Shown here one piece after another: positions 44,409 to 55,465 of a DNA stretch of 64,000 bases; the first letter of the stretch is position 1; each line of letters starts with the position of its first letter. The DNA comes from Polyodon spathula. Lineage: Eukaryota; Chordata; Actinopteri; Acipenseriformes; Polyodontidae. The stretch spans positions 40,101,468-40,165,467 of the forward strand of contig NC_054540.1 of the NCBI RefSeq assembly GCF_017654505.1. Reading direction: 5' to 3'. Made by a program: the position numbers and the translations under genes. The notes below the pieces were generated by a model, which was not told the origin of the DNA, ran no database searches, and was given only the letters and a program-made list of their open reading frames with translations.

Positions 44409-46183
44409 GAATTACAGTATTATTCAAACATCCTCCTACAGTGCTTTTTGTTTCATTTTTTTTTGTCCTGCAGTTAAGAATTGAAATCTTATGTATGCAT
44501 ATGGAAATGTGTTTATCGGCATTGCCAAAAAAATCATTTTTTTTCCCCCTAAATTATGACATGTCCTGAATTTTTGGCAGACTTGATCGGGGCATTGAAA
44601 TTTGGTAGTACTGTCGGTGGATTCCGTTTTTTTTTTTTTTTTTTTGGAAAAGCTACCTACACCACCCAGGGAACATTAATAATGCTGATAATGTCATCAA
44701 AAAGAGGCAGATTTTCGTTCTTGAATGACTGTATATCCATCCATAAAGTGCTTTGCGACAGTCGCCCGTATTCTCAGATCATTTTTATGAATAGCAATAT
44801 GGACGAATTTTGTTTGTTTTATTACGCCAGTCGACAAGTACTTTAATGAATAGGGCCCTCAGTGTCTGCCTTGAAACCTAGAGGAAACCAACCCCAAGGC
44901 TTACTTGGGTGACTTGCACATTTCAAATGCACTTTTTTGGTTGAACACAGTGTGCAGACCCAAGCCAAAATATTGTTCTGCATATTTGGAGGGCAGTCTC
45001 CTTTTAATTGCCAAAAAAAGGTATTGATGTTTATTTAGAAAATTAGATAATGTTTCCTTGGAGGATGTTTAGCAAAAATAGAAAAAATTAGAAAAGCTAC
45101 AAAGTTTTAATGGTTTTTATTATTAATTTGTACTTTTTGTCAAAAGTATTCAGGACTCTTTGCACTTCAGTCTTGGGGGGGGGGGGGGTAGAAAGGGACA
45201 CAAGGCCTAGCCCAGGTGCAGTTTTAAACATAAAAACTAGAGACATCCTCTAATCTACTGGGATTATAAATATAAACTAAACTGTAGCAAGGTAGTATTG
45301 TCGGACTGTCAATCAAAACACAAATCCGAGCTAACAGATTGTCGTCAGGAAGTGGGACACAAAGCAAGTGCTCTTGCAATAGGTTACTGCTAAGGTCATG
45401 TGATTACTCTGCACGCAGATATAACCAATGGATAGCAAAAATTCAATATTTAAAAAAATTAACATGCTTTTAGGATATTTTAAGTGTGTTCATAGAATGT
45501 TTTTTTTTTTTCTTTTTCACTTATGCATTTGTACTGCTTTAAAGATTGATTATTGATTACTGTCTTGTTCACAGTCATCTTACAAAAACATTAGAATATG
45601 TTTTGTTAGATTATATATATCTTGTTCATATATATATATATAGATATATAAATACATATATATATATATGTTGTATGTACCAAAAAAAAAAACACACATT
45701 GTATGATGACAAATGTAACAATTGCTTAATTGTATAGTTAATGTAACAATTGCTTAATTGTATAGTTAATGGGCAAATGCTGATCAGATGCGAGTGATCA
45801 AGTTGGGGTTAAAAAGGTTTTCAGTTGGTGTGTTCAGGGGAGAGATGAACAGTGGAAAGGTGTGTCGGATTTTCTGTAACGAAACAAAGGTACGGGTTCT
45901 GACAAAAGTGCTTGAATGTGATTTGGATTAGGTGATTTATGGAATTAATTTAAACAGGGGAACAGGCTTACCCTGCCCTGCATTAGATAGAACTACTATT
46001 AACCAGTTTAGTTAACGCCTAAAGAAGGGCTAGGTTTTGTTTTGTGTTTTTGTTTATTTGAAATATCACTTTGCTAATAACGCCACGGTGTTTAAACAGC
46101 ACTTCCATTGTATCGTGTAATAATTAAAGAGACAGACACCTGTTTGAAAGAACAACACGGACTCCGGCTGAAACGGTCAGAAT

Positions 46184-46185
46184 AC

Positions 46186-46244
<59 letters not shown>

Positions 46245-46256
46245 ATATATATATTA
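46184..46256. repeat. (AT)n microsatellite
   Basis: Alternating AT with one interruption. Confidence 0.95.
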
Positions 46257-47183
46257 TTTATTTATTATTTATTTGACCGATTCCTATTTTGCTGCTGATG
46301 TATTTATTTTCAAAAGGTTTTCTTTATGTTGTGCTACAGCTGAACTGCATGTTTTTTTCTTTTGGGGTGGGGGTGGGGTTGATATGTAAGGTAACAAAAT
46401 AAAATTATGCCAGTGAGCCTCATACGAATACCGTATTTTCGAATATAACACACCCTCAAATTTTAAGATGCGTCCCAAATATTTCATATCACTATACGCA
46501 GGTCATTTTTGAGAAGAATTGTTTTAAAAAGTGTGCCTTAAATTCAAAGGAATATGCTATTTAAAAAATACATAAAGGTCCATTATCTACAGGTATGTCC
46601 AATGCAGGGGATATTAATGCCATTATTTAAAGAAAATGTCTATGAAGACGTCTTATAAATGTGTGTTCATAGGCGCCACCAGTGATTCAGTCAATGATAT
46701 GATTTAACTAGTGCGTGAGAAGTGTAATGTGGAAGAGGCTGTGCGCAAACCATCGACCACACACATTGCAAGTGAACATCATAACCACTATACAAAAAGC
46801 TGGTCTGTTTTGCATTCGTGGTTATAGAGCTTTAACTTCATCTCATCTCACCGACAGGGAACAGAATCCGTAATAACACTGCATCCCAAAACACTGCCTG
46901 TTACAGAAGGTTTGGTTCTATTTGACAAAGCAGTCATTCATGATTTATTCTTTTCCTTACAGCAATCCAAGTGACCAGGCAGTGAAACCTGTCCAGCCTG
47001 GAGCTATTTCTTTCCTGTGCACAGAAGCAGCTGACTGCACTCATGGCGGATAAGCCTTGTGGGTGTTGACAGTGAAGAGAACTGAAGAACATTCAGAAGG
47101 CATTCTTTACTGCTAGGGTGAAGGTCATTGAGAGGGTTGGCTTGTTTGTTTCTTTTTATTATGACAAAATGATTGTGTCTTAC

Positions 47184-48132
47184 TGTGACAAGGTGCAGCC
47201 TGTCTGTGTTTTTGTGGTGTTGAGAGCGAGTCTGCAGTGTGAATGAGTTTGTGTGAGGAATGTGTGAAACGGACTTGTGACAAAGTGCCCGCCCCTGTTT
47301 ATATTATCTGTTATGTGTTGCGTGTGGTGTGTTTTAAATGTTGGTGTACAGACATTGGTACACGGGATATAAACGGGTCTGTGTAACACGAGTGTTTAAA
47401 ATGTATGTGTGTATTTAGGCGTGAGGATTGCACAGCACTTCACGTGCAAGTAAAATGTAATAATATGTGAGCACGGGGCATTGCACTTTATTAATTCACG
47501 TGCTGGGATTAATTAATTAGTAATTGAATCCCAGCACAACAGTATATATAGATGCACGTTTTCACATACTCGCGGTTGGGTGTTCGGTGAGTGGAGAACG
47601 GGATAGGAGACGGAGGTAAAAGTAATCATAAGAATAATAATAGTAGTAGTTAAAGTATCTGCTCACTTTGTCTGTCTAGTCCGTTTTGTTTGTCTTTTTG
47701 TTTTGGCGACGTGTGCCTTGTCCTGTGTTTGTGTTTGTTTGTACAACCTTTTTATTTTATTTTCTGTTTATTAAATGCTGAGCAAAACATTCGCTCAGCT
47801 CCACCAAACCACACATCTCTTTCATTCATTCCTTTTCCTGGTTCTGACGCCGCCCACTTCAGCCGTCTCTGTGACAGGACTGTATAAAAGGGAGTGGTTG
47901 GGAGTGTTAGTTGGTGAGTGTTTGTGAAGGTGAGAGGACCTGTTTGGGAGTGGTGAGCAGTGTTGTTGCAAGTTTTTTATTAGTTATTTATTAGTTATTG
48001 TTTAGACAGTTTTGTGTCTTTTTATTTGGCCATTGTTCCCTTTTGTCTTGTGTGTTGATTATTATTTCATTAAAAGTATTTTATTGGCTGCACTTTCCGT
48101 CTCTGAGTCTCCTCACTTTGGCTATCCTGTCA
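47184..48132 (+). mobile_element. Solo LTR, family Z, split by a nested LTR
   Basis: The outer parts, 47184-47275 and 47882-48132, join into one LTR of about 345 bases. It starts TGTGACAAGGTGCAGCC, has a TATAAAAGGG box at 47883, ATTAAAAG as polyadenylation signal near 48070, and ends near CCTGTCA. The nested LTR entered 5 bases before the TATA box. I could not find a clear target duplication for the outer LTR. Confidence 0.65.
47276..47876 (+). mobile_element. Solo LTR, family Y (TSD GGACT), nested
   Basis: 601 bases with TGTGACAAAG...CTGTGACA ends and a perfect GGACT duplication at 47271-47275 and 47877-47881. It has TATATATAG near 47543 and a TTATTAAA signal near 47769. The start of this LTR recurs as fragments at 1812-1968 and 21303-21470. 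Confidence 0.92.
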
Positions 48133-49260
48133 GGCTTCCCTATAATGATGGAAAGTCCTGCTAAAAATGCTTTAATTATGATCGCTTTCTTGGGAATGGT
48201 TGGTCTGATTCAAAATGGCTTTCATCAAAACCTGCTGTAGTTTGACAAAGAATAAAGTACTTTTTAACCATTCTGCTTTTATCTGAATATTTTTTGTGTG
48301 TGTGTTTATTATGAAGGAAATTAATACTCATAAGTTGAGTGCAATTGCACTGGCTACAAGTGAGACAACTGCCTTTTATGGTGAATTATGTGAGCTCACC
48401 AAGCTCACAGGGGATAAGTGTACTTGTCTATCTCTGTCTGCATTTGAAATCACTGTATTTGTAGTACAATAATCAATCTGTAATTGTACTGCCTGTGTCT
48501 CAGCTGAAGTCAGACGGTCATGAAGAATCTCACTCATATTTGTCAACCCGAATAAAAACCATGCACCCCATTACTGTACTGTATTTAACTTTTATACCAT
48601 GTGTTGTTGATAATAATAATATTAAACTCATAGCTGATTGCATCCAAAGAGTATACATTCCATCATTCAAGTGCTATGTGCAACATTTAATTAAAATGTG
48701 CTTTATGTGCACTTTTGACTGCATACCAGCCTGCACTATGCTATCTAGTGGAGAGAAAAAAATAAGATACAAATACAGAAAGTTTGGTGGTTTATAGAAA
48801 CATTACATACATTTTAGTACTGTTCTTCAGCATTGCAGGTGCACATTATGTACTGCTTAATATTCAAAAAGTGTTTCATTCAACTACTATTAATAGAGCT
48901 TAAACACTAAGAACATTTTATGAAACAGGCATTCATCTGCTAATCAGAAAATCAGACTTCACCATCATGACAAGCAACACAGTGGGACCTGTATTAAAAG
49001 AACCCCTTTTCATGAGGGCAACTGTCAAAACTGAACAGATTTCACCTTCACTTAAAAGAAGCTGAATGCAGAAGTCACCTGTCTAGGACATGTTTTTCCT
49101 GTGTCCTACAGATGGTCTTTGTGGACAGGTTACCCTACCTAGTGCTCAAGACACAACCCCTGAGTGTTTGGCATGCAAAGTGACAGAGACCTGGCACAGA
49201 GGATTAGAAGTTTAGCACCTGTATTGCTGTGAAATTGCATCGGATTGATAATAGAAAAGA
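48133..49260. other. Gene-free stretch
   Basis: No domain, repeat family or structured feature recognised apart from short (TG)n near 48294-48304. Confidence 0.45.
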
Positions 49261-49265
49261 GACAC

Positions 49266-49681
49266 TGTGGCAGAGCAAAGCTCTGCCCTTTAAATTGGCA
49301 GAGATGGGGTTAACTTCCCCTACCTGCCTGGGTTTATTATGTTCAGCTGGCTGGGGTTGATTAGTTGATTAGGTTGATTAACGATCAATCAGCGCCCAGC
49401 CACCTGATATAAAAGGAGGCCTCTGCTTCTCATTTGGGGAGAGGGAGCTGAGGAAGCAGGTTGTTTTTTTTTTTGGTTAGTTAGAAAGTTTGAATCCAGT
49501 GAAGGCATCGCCCAGCCTGGAAACTGTTATTTTTGTAAGTTTTGCTTTTTATCTTTTTTGTGTTTAAATTGCTTTGTTTTGGCCCTTGTGCCCTTTCATT
49601 TTGTGTTTATTTATAATAAAAGTATATTTGTTTGAACTGCAGTCTGTCTCTGGGCCTCTATCCACTCGCCAGCCTGCCACA
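49266..49681 (+). repeat. 5' LTR of family G element
   Basis: Starts TGTGGCAGAGCAAAGCTCTG, an inverted repeat (GGCAGAG/CTCTGCC) at the very end. TATAAAA is at 49408-49414, AATAAA at 49615-49620, and it ends in GCCTGCCACA. Confidence 0.93.
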
Positions 49682-49683
49682 TT

Positions 49684-49701
49684 TGGTGTCAGAAGTGGGA
49701 T
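49684..49701 (+). promoter_or_regulatory. Primer binding site, tRNA-Leu
   Basis: TGGTGTCAGAAGTGGGAT is the exact 18-base complement of a vertebrate tRNA-Leu 3' end including CCA, as I recall that tRNA. Confidence 0.8.
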
Positions 49702-49798
49702 AGCGCCACCTAGAGGCTCAGAGCAGTATTTTTGTTTTGTTTTGTGGAATTTTTGGGATAATTTTTTTTTTTTTTTTTTTGAAAAAAAAAAAAAAAAA

Positions 49799-51924
49799 TG
49801 GGAAAGAGCAGACAGCGGCAAGGCAGGAAAAGCAGCAGCAGCTGAAGAAATGTAAGCTGCTGCAGCCACCGCTGGAGGACCCGGCCAGCCTCTTCCCCTG
49901 GTGTTCCTGGTGCGGGAAGGAGGACCATCGTTGGCGGTCCTGCCCAGACGTGCCACCGGCAAACTGGTGTGGCCGGTGTGAGGAGGACGGCCACAACTGG
50001 GCAGGATGCCCCTACAACCAGGCCCAGGAAGAGGTGCCGTGTTCACCCCGGGCATCAGGGGCCACCCCACTACCTCCAGCACCACCACCTTCACCACCGT
50101 CCCAGGAGATCTGGGACTGGTTGATGCACCCTGAGGCAGACCTCGTCCACGATCTCCCCATAGTTATCAACACGCTGTGGCGTCGAGATGGGGAGAGGTG
50201 GGAACAGTGGGAGGAACAACACCACCCGGCGTCCTTCCCAGAGGTTGCCCTCATGGTGGTTAATTACCTGGCGGTAGACATGGGAGATGCCCCGGTCACT
50301 CCAATAAAGAGGGGTGAGCCGCCTTCCCGAGAGCCAGAGAGGGGTGAGCCGCCTTCCCGAGAGCCAGAGAGGGGTGAGCCGCCTTCCCGAGAGCCAGAGA
50401 GGGGTGAGCCGCCTTCCCGAGAGCCAGAGAGGGGTGAGGAGCCGCCGTCGCTCCCAGAGCCAGAGAGGGAGGAGGAGCTGCCGTCGCTCCCAGAGCCAGA
50501 GAGGGGTGAGGAGCTGCCGTCGTCCCCAGAGCCAGAGAGGGGTGAGGAGCCTCCGTCGCTCCCAGAGCCAGAGAGGGGTGAGGAGCCGCCGTCGCTCCCA
50601 GAGCCAGAGAGGGGTGAGGAGCCGCCGTCGCTCCCAGAGCCAGAGAGGGAGGAGGATCTGCCGTCGCTCCCAGAGCCAGAGAGGGGTGAGGAGCCGCCGT
50701 CGCTCCCAGAGCCAGAGAGGGAGGAGGATCTGCCGTCGCTCCCAGAGCCAGAGAGGGAGGAGGATCCGCCGTCGCTCCCAGAGCCAGAGAGGGGTGAGGA
50801 GCCGCCGTCGTCCCCAGAGCCAGAGAGGGAGGAGCCACCGTCGCTCCCAGAGCCAGAGAGGGGTGAGGAGCCTCCATCGCTCCCAGAGCCAGAGAGGGGT
50901 GAGGAGCCGTTGTCGCTCCCAGAGCCAGAGAGGGGTGAGGAGCCTCCGTCGCTCCCAGAGCCAGAGAGGGGTGAGGAGCCGCCGTCGCTCCCAGAGCCAG
51001 AGAGGGAGGAGGATCTGCCGTCGTCCGCAGAGCCAGAAAGGGGTGAGGAGCCGCCGTCACTCCCAGAGCCAGAGAGGGAGGAGGATCTGCCGTCGCTCTC
51101 AGAGCCCGAGAGGGAGGAGGAGCCGCCGCCGCCGCCACCAGAGGGAGCCGAGCCGCAGTCGCCGCCTCCGCCACCAGAGGGAGCCGGGCCGCCGCCGCCT
51201 CCGCCACCAGAGGGAGCCGGGCCGCCGCCTCCGCCACCAGAGGGAGCCGGGCCGCCGCCTCCGCCACCAGAGGGAGCCGGGCCGCCGCCGCCGCCTCAGA
51301 GCCACCAGAGGGAGCCGGGCCCGCTCCGCCACCAGAGGGAGCCGGGCCGCCGCCTCCGCCACCAGAGGGAGCCGGGCCGCCGCCTCCGCCACCAGAGGGA
51401 GCCGGGCCGCCGCCCTCCGCCACCAGAGGGAGCCGGGCCGCCGCCTCCGCCACCAGAGGGAGCCGGGCCGCCGCCGCCGCCTCCGCCACCAGAGGGAGCC
51501 GGGCCGCCGCCGCCGCCTCCGCCACCAGAGGGAGCCGGGCCGCCGCCGCCTCCGCCACCAGAGGGAGCCGGGCCGCCGCCTCCGCCACCAGAGGGAGCCG
51601 GGCCGCCGCCGCCTCCGCCACCAGAGGGAGCCGGGCCGCCGCCGCCGCCGCCGCCACCAGAGGGAGCCGGGCCGCCGCCTCCGCCACCAGAGGGAGCCGG
51701 GCCGCCGCCTCCACCACCAGAGGGAGCAGGGCCATCGTCGCCGTACTACCTTGGAGATCCGGGGCCCCCTCAACCAAAGAAGGCTTGGGGGCTCCGACAT
51801 CAACCCCGCCCACCACCACCCACCATAACAGCCCACCCAAGGGACATAATTGGACTCTTGGGGGGGTGGGGGGAAGGGGGGAGTTGGCCGATTGCGGCCG
51901 GTGTACGTTGTACATGGGGGGAGG
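49799..51924 (+). CDS. Gag-like protein: two CCHC knuckles, Trp-rich domain, Glu/Pro repeats
   Basis: Probably a nucleic-acid-binding structural protein of the retroelement particle. After the poly-T/A run come CSWCGKEDHRWRSC (about 49902-49943) and CGRCEEDGHNWAGC (about 49965-50006), both perfect CX2CX4HX4C knuckles. Next is EIWDWLMHPEADLVHDLPIV and VINTLWRRDGERWEQWEE, then a tract of EPERGEEPPSLP units (50305-51115) and one of PPPPPEGAG units (51120-51730). The best ATG is 49799, but its frame stops after 15 codons. The knuckle frame has no ATG before about 50123, so a one-base shift between 49799 and 49850 is likely. Two compensating shifts also occur near 51297 and 51412. The frame stays open into the right LTR, to 51974. 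No known host protein is recognised. Confidence 0.65.
50305..51115 (+). repeat. Coding minisatellite, 30- and 36-bp units
   Basis: First four 30-bp units (EPERGEPPSR), then about 20 units of mostly 36 bp (EPERGEEPPSLP and variants with EREED). All are multiples of three, so every frame on both strands looks open. Confidence 0.93.
51120..51730 (+). repeat. Coding GC-rich minisatellite, PPPPPEGAG units
   Basis: Units of roughly 24-36 bp sharing CCACCAGAGGGAGCCGGGCC with variable numbers of CCG/CCT codons. Confidence 0.93.
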
Positions 51925-51926
51925 TG
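51914..51926 (+). promoter_or_regulatory. Polypurine tract
   Basis: ATGGGGGGAGGTG lies directly before the right LTR, with more G-rich sequence at 51860-51882. It is the expected primer for plus-strand synthesis. Confidence 0.55.
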
Positions 51927-52345
51927 TGTGGCAGAGCAAAGCTCTGCCCTTTAAATTGGCAGAGATGGGGTTAACTTCCCCTACCTGCCTGGGTTTATTA
52001 TGTTCAGGTGGCTGGGGTTGATTAGTTGATTAGGTTGATTAACGATCAATCAGCGCCCAGCCACCTGATATAAAAGGAGGCCTCTGCTTCTCATTTGGGG
52101 AGAGGGAGCTGAGGAAGCAGGTTGGTTTTTTTTTTTTTGGTTAGTTAGAAAGTTTGAATCCAGTGAAGGCATCGCCCAGCCTGGAAACTGTTATTTTTGT
52201 AAGTTTTGCTTTTTATCTTTTTTGTGTTTAAATTGCTTTGTTTTGGCCCTTGTGCCCTTTCATTTTGTGTTTATTTATAATAAAAGTATATTTGTTTGAA
52301 TTGAAGTCTGTCTCTGGGCCTCTATCCACTCGCCAGCCTGCCACA
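51927..52345 (+). repeat. 3' LTR of family G element
   Basis: Near-identical to 49266-49681. Confidence 0.93.
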
Positions 52346-52429
52346 GACACCCTCCTCCAGGAAAGGTTTGTCACCCTGAACCCCAGTCTCCAACACATCT
52401 GTCTCCTCTTTTAAAAGCACTACAAACAG

Positions 52430-52640
52430 TTCATCAATTCCTCAGGTTCCTAGTGGCTGCTGATCCCAACATGTTGTCAAGTCTAGTCTTAAGGAATCCC
52501 AATGATTCTGCATCAACAATATGGCTTGATTACTCATTCCATATTCGATCGCATCCTTATTTCCAACAGCATCTCTTAAGAAAATTGTGTCTTTTCAGTC
52601 TTCTGTCTATGAAAGTAAAAAGATGATCTAGGCAAAATAG
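52430..52640 (-). mobile_element. Old CR1/L2-like 3' end
   Basis: AAGGAATCCCAATGATTCTG and CATCAACAATATGGCTTG are the diverged counterpart of the minus-strand CR1 phrase around 55578-55615. The fragment is non-coding. Confidence 0.5.
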
Positions 52641-53600
52641 TCGATCAATTCCATGTAACTCTTTGACAAAAAAGGTTGCCAGCTTCAACAAAACAAGCCA
52701 ATGCAGATGCAAGTAAAACAGAAAACAGATTCTTATGTAAACCACTTGCAGACTTGAATCTTCTGATAAAGTGCCATCTGTTTGGTTTTAATATTACTGC
52801 TCAGCATGAAGTTGATGCTATAAAAATTGTCAGTTGCTACTGTACATAAATGTAGTTTTAAGTCTGTTTTATATGAAAGCTTATGATAAATTAGTAATTG
52901 ATTTATAGAAGTAGAATATTATTATGGATAATATTATCTGTAACTAGTAATTGTACAGTATTTTTGGTAAGCACGGTAACTGTTCAAAATAATGACATTG
53001 TACATAAGAGGAGAAATGGCAAACAGATATTTATTGGTCTTGTACTTTCAAAACTTTGTGAACTATGCTTCTATAATGAATTATATAATTTATTACCGAA
53101 CCATTTGTATGTTGAAATTTAAAATGTTTCAACAGTGGTATCATTATAACCAACTGCTCCTACCATGTGCAGTGCTACTGCATAGCCATTAAAGATCTTT
53201 TGGTAAGGGTGCCCACGTAGATACTGATTAACACCAAGGCTTGTTACTGCCAACTGAGACAACTACGGTAAATACTCAAATGTGATGCTGCTTTGAGTAT
53301 AAAAGCAATACTTCATTTTTCTAGCAGTGTGCCAGAAGCTTTTAAGGGTTTGATGCTGAATTATAAACCGCTGCCCGTTCACCAAAACAATTATGCAGTA
53401 CAGTTATCCATCGTGTATCTGACTGCGGTGGGACCAGAGTAAGGATGGATATGTAAAAAGTTGGATAAATGAATCCTGTTTTAAATACCATTATACACAG
53501 CTGCAACAATTACTATATTCATACAATTGTTGTTTTGAAATTCAGATTTTGATAGGGAGCTCCCCTAAACCCCTTGTTTAGAAAGATATAGGGTATTAAT
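52641..53600. other. Gene-free stretch
   Basis: AT-rich; short open frames only. Confidence 0.45.
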
Positions 53601-53603
53601 GCT

Positions 53604-53760
53604 TGTGACAGAGTAGCCGCCTGCCGTGTGGGTGTATTCATTCACTGCTGAAAGGCAGGAGATACAGTGATTGTATTTGATATGCCTCACAGGTGAACAG
53701 GATTTATTACATATCAGCACACTGAACAGCTCACGTGACACTACCAGCCATGGTAGCACA
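53604..53760. mobile_element. Possible LTR end fragment
   Basis: TGTGACAGAGTAGCCGCCTG resembles the start of the other TGTGACA/TGTGGCA LTRs here. No partner end or target duplication was found. Confidence 0.3.
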
Positions 53761-53859
53761 CAGTACGTACAACAGTGTACAAAAACTTTGGCAGGATCTA
53801 AAATTTCTGAACTAATCTTCTCTGTTCAATACTAAACTAATGTTGATGAAGAGCTTGAT

Positions 53860-54184
53860 CATGGTAGATAAACAGTTAGGACGGATATGTGAAGGGTGGA
53901 TATGTGATGGATTACTGTACTGATTTTTAGTTTTGTTTTAAATATTAATCATTAAATAATGGATATGTGACGGACGGAAACGTGACGGGCAGATACGTGA
54001 GGATACGTGAGGATACATGATGGGCGGATACATGGGGATACGTGACGGGATGATACGTAAGGATATGTGAGGAGTGGCTAAGTGAGGGGCGGATACATGA
54101 CGGGCCGATACATGATGGGCGGATACGTGATGAAACGTGATGGGCGGAGAATTACTGTAGTGATTTTTTGTTTTGTTTTAATTA
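53860..54184. repeat. Degenerate minisatellite GGATACGTGAYGGGC flanked by direct repeats
   Basis: About 20 variants of GGATA(C/T)GTGA occur between 53882 and 54148. Phrases ATTACTGTACTGATTTTTAG (53912) and ATTACTGTAGTGATTTTTTG (54151), each followed by TTTTGTTTTAA, repeat on both sides of the main array. Confidence 0.8.
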
Positions 54185-54799
54185 TTAACTCTTGCGGGCC
54201 TATGTCGGACCAGGTCCGACATTACAATTTTCCGTTTCCAGTTCAATGTTGGACCCTGTCCGATATCATCAAAAAGCTGTAAAGCACAGGTCTCTAGTTG
54301 TTTTTCCTCCGGAAAAAGCAGAGAAAACCTTTCATGGCCGAGTGAGACCGATAGGAGCTAAATGAAGCCGAAAAAAAAGGGCATCTATGATAGCCCGATG
54401 CACCACAGAGATAACACAAACATAAAGATGATAGCTGTTACAGCGCGCATCCAGCACTCAAAGACTATCACAGACATTTGCAGAGCTTTTTGAGATGTTA
54501 TAGTAATAAAATAATGACTTGGATCGCATTATTGAGGAGTTTAGTGATAAAACAAGTGATCAGGAGAGGATTTATCAGTATGCACGTCTATAAAGAGATA
54601 TTTGAAAAATACAGGGAACAAGGGGTGGGGCTTGGCTGGAGATGCAGTACTGAGTGTCCTTTTTCGATTCAGTGCCTTTTAAACCTGTTTTACTCTGAAA
54701 AAAAAAAATTGAAACAGCGCGTGTAAAATAAACAGTGCTTGTGAAAATTGGACCTGACGCGCCTGACAAGACCTGGATAAATGGACCATTAAGGGTTAA
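54185..54799. mobile_element. piggyBac-like non-autonomous element
   Basis: TTAA at 54185-54188 and 54796-54799 flank imperfect inverted ends: CTCTTGCGGGCC on the left and, on the minus strand, CCCTTAATGGTCC on the right. TTAA targets and CCYT-type ends are the mark of piggyBac. The 600-base interior has no transposase. The 82-codon plus frame at 54478-54726 has no recognisable domain. Confidence 0.6.
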
Positions 54800-55465
54800 A
54801 TAACTTGTTAAATGTGTCAATCCCCCATCCCTTCAATATCTTGTTAATATTCTATCTGTATTTTCTATTTTCTATTGAACCCGCTGTACTTCATTAAACC
54901 CTTCAGAATTATTCAGTACTGTCCTACACACTGCATTATTATAATGCAAAAAAATCTTTAATGGTTGGGAAATATTTGTAGAACAGGACTACATTGGTAG
55001 CAGTTGAACATTTGTACATAAATGGAATCACAGGGTATAAATCAATAATCTGATACAGTCTATAGCAGTACCTGATTAGAATCAATGTGCTGTTGCATCA
55101 GGGCAACTGCAATATTTTTATGTTGCCTTAATGCTGTGGACTGCTAAGGTTTCTTCAGGACAGTACATTAATATTTTAGTGGTCCCCCAATGCTGTTTTT
55201 TATGGGATAAGCCTATTTAAGCTTTTTTTTTTTTTTTTTTTTTTTAACAAATTCAATACAGTGTTGTATACTACTACTGCCATCAGGAACATACATCATG
55301 TCGTGATTGTTATCCAAGAGCAATGTTCCAGCTATATCTCGGTGCTTTGGGAATATCATTTTGGGTATTCAAACAGAGGGGGCCTTGGGAAGAGTCGCAC
55401 AGATAGGGAGTCCCTTCCCTCGCTGCCACAGAGAAGATGGTAGCAGGGATTTCCAAGTTTGTTTA
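54800..55465. other. Gene-free stretch
   Basis: A poly-T run at about 55224-55246; no gene seen. Confidence 0.5.

Larger units (their letters stand above)
43226..47183. other. AT-rich gene-free stretch
   Basis: Holds poly-T/A runs (44272-44286, 44627-44645, 45499-45513), a short poly-G run near 45175-45188, TTA and TA microsatellites, and a tandem duplication of about 27 bases near 45715-45768 (ACAATTGCTTAATTGTATAG). No domain or convincing exon. Confidence 0.5.
49266..52345 (+). mobile_element. Complete young LTR element, pol-less, with Gag-like repeat protein (family G)
   Basis: Two near-identical LTRs (49266-49681 and 51927-52345) differ by about three substitutions and poly-T length. 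They are flanked by the duplication GACAC at 49261-49265 and 52346-52350. A tRNA-Leu primer site lies two bases inside the left LTR and a polypurine run abuts the right one. The 2.2 kb interior encodes only a zinc-knuckle plus repeat protein. There is no RT, integrase or protease, so movement must rely on another element's enzymes. Confidence 0.9.

Noticed and set aside
50296..51939. Very long minus-strand and alternative plus-strand open frames over the 50.3-51.9 kb repeats (547, 504 and 245 codons).
   Set aside because: They are shadows of an array whose unit is a multiple of three. Only the frame with the zinc knuckles upstream has independent support.
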